From Clostridium massiliamazoniense (GTDB lineage: Bacteria; Bacillota; Clostridia; Clostridiales; Clostridiaceae): a stretch of DNA of 64,000 nt. Shown here in pieces: positions 61,876-64,000 of the stretch (within the stretch, counting starts at the first letter, position 1; each line of letters starts with the position of its first letter). Both the position numbers and the translations under genes were made by a program. The DNA lies in assembly GCF_001403635.1 (NCBI RefSeq), contig NZ_LN879468.1:620001-684000 (forward strand). The letters are read 5' to 3'. The notes below the pieces were generated by a model. It saw nothing but the letters and a program-made list of their open reading frames with translations, did no database searches and had not been told where the DNA came from.

Positions 61876-61914
61876 AATAATGCATTGTAAATAATATTTA
61901 CAATGCATTAGATT
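61876..61914 (-). terminator. Terminator after speB
   Basis: TAATGCATTGTAAAT (61878-61892) is the exact complement of ATTTACAATGCATTA (61896-61910); on the minus strand TTTTGTG follows. Confidence 0.8.
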
Positions 61915-61937
61915 TTTATTTTAAATCAAAATAAAAA

Positions 61938-62786
61938 TTATTTTGATGCTATAAGCAACATTTCTCTTAGAACTTTGCAAGCTACTGCTGTTGAAGCTCC
62001 ACTTACATCATATTGTGGTGAAAGCTCATTTATATCAAATCCAACTATATTTAAGTCTTTTAAACTTAATATTGCATTTAATAATTCTTTAAATTGAACT
62101 CCACCTGGTTCTGGAGTACCTGTTCCTGGAAATACTGATGGATCTAGTACATCTAAATCTATAGTTACATAAACAGGTTTTTCTTTTAACTTATCCACAA
62201 TTACATCTAATGTTTCTAAATTAAATTTATTTGTATATACATGATCTTTACCCCAAGCAAATTCTTCCTTATCTCCTGAACGTATACCAAATTGGAATAT
62301 TTTATTATCTCCAACTAAATCCCATACTCTATGAAGTACAGTAGCATGTGATAATTTTTGACCTAAATACTCTTCTCTTAAATCTGCATGTGCATCAAAA
62401 TGAATAATATGAAGATCTGGATATTTATTCACAACACTTCTTACTGAACCTAAAGTTACAAGATGTTCTCCACCAATCATAGCTGGTATTTTACCATCTT
62501 CAACAACTTGCTTTGAAAAATCTTCTATATCTTTTAGTGCTCTTTCTGAACTACCAAATGGTAATTCTAAATCTCCACCATCAAATATTTTGTAATCATA
62601 TAAATCTTTATCTTGATATGGACTATAGCTTTCAAGACCAAAAGAATCATTTCTCATAGTTTGACTTGCAAATCTTGTTCCTGGTCTAAATGAAGTAGTT
62701 GAGTCAAATGGAGCTCCAAATACAACTATACTTGCTTCATCATATTCAGCTTCACATCCAATAAAAGTACTTACATTTCTATTCAT
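61938..62786 (-). CDS. speB: Agmatinase
   Basis: The 282-residue ureohydrolase shows MIGGEHLVTLG (first manganese His), IIHFDAHADLREEY (DAHxD), SHATVLHRV, and YVTIDLDVLDPSVFPGTGTPEPGG (DxDxxDPxxxPGTGTPEPGG), all metal ligands present. It hydrolyses agmatine to putrescine and urea. The start is most likely ATG 62784-62786, nine bases from GAGG; an ATG at 62795 lies right against that site. It overlaps the end of speE, so the genes are translationally coupled. Together with SpeA and SpeE it makes spermidine from arginine. Confidence 0.95.
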   Translation of the reverse strand: MNRNVSTFIGCEAEYDEASIVVFGAPFDSTTSFRPGTRFASQTMRNDSFGLESYSPYQDKDLYDYKIFDGGDLELPFGSSERALKDIEDFSKQVVEDGKIPAMIGGEHLVTLGSVRSVVNKYPDLHIIHFDAHADLREEYLGQKLSHATVLHRVWDLVGDNKIFQFGIRSGDKEEFAWGKDHVYTNKFNLETLDVIVDKLKEKPVYVTIDLDVLDPSVFPGTGTPEPGGVQFKELLNAILSLKDLNIVGFDINELSPQYDVSGASTAVACKVLREMLLIASK

Positions 62787-63636
62787 TTGCTGCATCCTCT
62801 AACATTTTCTTAACGTAGTTTGGTAAAGCAAATGCTCCTTTATGAAGATCTGTGTTATAATATTTAGTTTCTATTCCTAAATCATTCCACTTTTCTATCC
62901 CTTCATTATTGATTGGATCATGTTTTTTAGAAGCAAATCCAAATAACCAATGTCCTGATGGGTATGTTGGTATATGTGCTTGGTAAACTCTACAAACAGG
63001 GAATAATTCTCTTATTCTCTTATGAGCTCTTCCCATAGACTTAGCATATGATTCATAATATGGACTTTCATGTTGGTTAACAAGTATTCCTTCTTCAGTT
63101 AAAGCTTTAAAGCAGTTTCCATAGAATTCTTTAGTGAATAGTCCTTCTCCTGGTCCAAATGGGTCAGTTGAATCAACGATTATTAAGTCATATTTATTTT
63201 CTATTGATCTAACAAATTTTAGACCATCTTCAAAGTATAAAGTTACTCTTTCATCATCTAATTGACTTGCTGTTTGTGGTAAATATTCTCTACAAACATC
63301 TACAACTAACTTATCTATTTCAACCATATCTATTTTTTCTATAGATTTGTATCTAGTAAGTTCTCTTACTGTACCACCATCTCCAGCACCAATAACTAAA
63401 ACATTTTTAATATTTGGATTTGTAGCCATAGGAACGTGTACTATCATATCATGATAGATAAACTCATCCTTCTCTGTTACCATCATTAATCCATCTAAAG
63501 TAAAGAATGTACCAAATTCTTTTGATTTAAATACATCTATTGCTTGGAAATCACTTTTTCCGCTATATATTTGTTCATCAACCTTAATTGAGAAACGAAC
63601 ATTATCAGTATGTTCTTCTGTGTACCATAATTCCAT
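62779..63636 (-). CDS. speE: Spermidine synthase
   Basis: The 285-residue aminopropyltransferase shows YQAIDVFKSKEFGTFFTLDG-type N-terminal fold, VLVIGAGDGGTVRELTRY near residue 80 (decarboxylated AdoMet site), KIDMVEIDKLVVDVCREYLP, YDLIIVDSTDPFGPGEGLF near residue 150 (catalytic Asp) and FYGNCFKAL. It moves an aminopropyl group from decarboxylated S-adenosylmethionine to putrescine. The speD gene needed for that donor is not in the window. The start is ATG 63634-63636; a TTG four codons upstream lies directly against AAGGAG. Confidence 0.95.
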   Translation of the reverse strand: MELWYTEEHTDNVRFSIKVDEQIYSGKSDFQAIDVFKSKEFGTFFTLDGLMMVTEKDEFIYHDMIVHVPMATNPNIKNVLVIGAGDGGTVRELTRYKSIEKIDMVEIDKLVVDVCREYLPQTASQLDDERVTLYFEDGLKFVRSIENKYDLIIVDSTDPFGPGEGLFTKEFYGNCFKALTEEGILVNQHESPYYESYAKSMGRAHKRIRELFPVCRVYQAHIPTYPSGHWLFGFASKKHDPINNEGIEKWNDLGIETKYYNTDLHKGAFALPNYVKKMLEDAANE

Positions 63637-63655
63637 TTTAAACTTCAACTCCTTA

Positions 63656-64000
63656 TTAAATTAAAACTTTTATATAATTTATATCCATGTCCTCTGGACC
63701 TGTAACTGAACTACCCTTTTGCTTTGAGTATTCAATAAACTCTATAGCTTCTGCAGTTATAAGCTCTCCTGGAGCTAATATTGGTATACCTGGAGGATAG
63801 CACATTACTGATTCTCCTGATATTCTTCCCTCTGCATCTTTTAATAATATGCTTTCCTTTTCAGCATAAAATGCTTCTTTTGGAGAAACTTTAACTATAG
63901 GACTTATATATTCATGGTCTATTAAATCCTTTTTATCTCCTGAATGTAATCTTTTGATTTCATTTAATGCAGCAACAAGTCTTTCAATATTAGTGATTCT
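63656..64000 (-). CDS. speA: Arginine (Orn/Lys/Arg-type) decarboxylase, C-terminal part
   Basis: The frame enters from the window edge and runs 114 codons to TAA 63656-63658. It ends with the C-terminal domain of fold-III PLP decarboxylases: SPKEAFYAEKESILLKDAEG, SVMCYPPGIPILAPGELITA and SSVTGPEDMDINYIKVLI. In this operon, followed by spermidine synthase and agmatinase, it should be arginine decarboxylase, which makes agmatine from arginine. The AAGGAG of speE follows the stop within 10 bases. The N-terminal wing and PLP lysine lie outside the window. Confidence 0.92.
   Translation of the reverse strand, partial: RITNIERLVAALNEIKRLHSGDKKDLIDHEYISPIVKVSPKEAFYAEKESILLKDAEGRISGESVMCYPPGIPILAPGELITAEAIEFIEYSKQKGSSVTGPEDMDINYIKVLI

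Overview
The window looks like chromosomal DNA of a low-GC, anaerobic, spore-forming Clostridium, most likely Clostridium perfringens or a close relative. That assignment is inferred from gene content, strong A/T bias, Firmicutes-type ribosome binding sites (AGGAGG), a T-box leader, a Spo0E-type phosphatase, a multidomain flavodiiron protein, and the tig-clpP-clpX-lon-ysxC and pabA-pabB-pabC-folP-folBK gene orders. I see no rRNA, tRNA, CRISPR array, prophage or intact insertion sequence. About 58 genes are called; most are on the minus strand.

Layout. 1-4.9 kb: a cut-off unknown gene, a secreted or anchored ComEC-type metallo-hydrolase, a YprB-like nuclease, and a feoA-feoB-small Cys-rich protein iron uptake operon behind a Fur-like box. 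4.9-9.2 kb: argS under an arginine T-box, a site-2-protease relative that has lost its catalytic motif, and a PIN-PhoH ATPase. 9.3-13.2 kb: biotin ligase, a secreted protein with a His/Lys/Asp tail, an exonuclease and cardiolipin synthase. 13.3-18.2 kb: a folate/p-aminobenzoate operon with an HD-domain protein inside it. 18.2-24.5 kb: a PHP phosphoesterase, an 880-residue flavodiiron/rubredoxin/NADH-oxidoreductase fusion, and a TelA/YceG-like pair. 24.8-28.7 kb: a TSCPD protein, RidA, a solitary phage-type holin, an M18 aminopeptidase, HPr kinase and a DUF896-like protein. 29-31.6 kb: a Spo0E-like protein, lgt, and two low-complexity proteins (Asn/Met-rich and Gly/Cys-rich). 31.9-38.6 kb: ysxC, lon, clpX, clpP, tig. 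39-46.6 kb: a DEAD-box helicase, purine nucleoside phosphorylase, an M23 peptidase with a coiled coil, a TcaA-like protein, small unknowns and a PHP phosphatase. 46.8-57.2 kb: an M16C peptidase, an acyltransferase, an ECF transporter S component, an LTA-synthase-like enzyme and clpB. 57.4-64 kb: a RelA/SpoT-domain protein, a 300-bp inverted-repeat element, a phosphohexomutase, a small HMA-like protein, a frameshifted mscL, and the speA-speE-speB polyamine operon, which runs off the window.

Functionally the window is mostly housekeeping: protein quality control (Lon, ClpX, ClpP, ClpB, trigger factor), folate and polyamine synthesis, envelope construction (Lgt, Cls, PlsC, LTA synthase, M23 peptidase) and oxygen or iron handling (FeoAB, flavodiiron protein). 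The less ordinary items are the hairpin element at 58965-59267, the mscL frameshift in a six-C tract, a degenerate intergenic repeat family with at least five copies, the catalytically dead M50 homologue, the RelA/SpoT protein with a long unassigned C-terminal half, and the Gly/Cys-rich protein with two hydrophobic repeats. I did not find a clear, wholly new multi-gene system. All homology statements come from motif recognition by eye; no database search was run.
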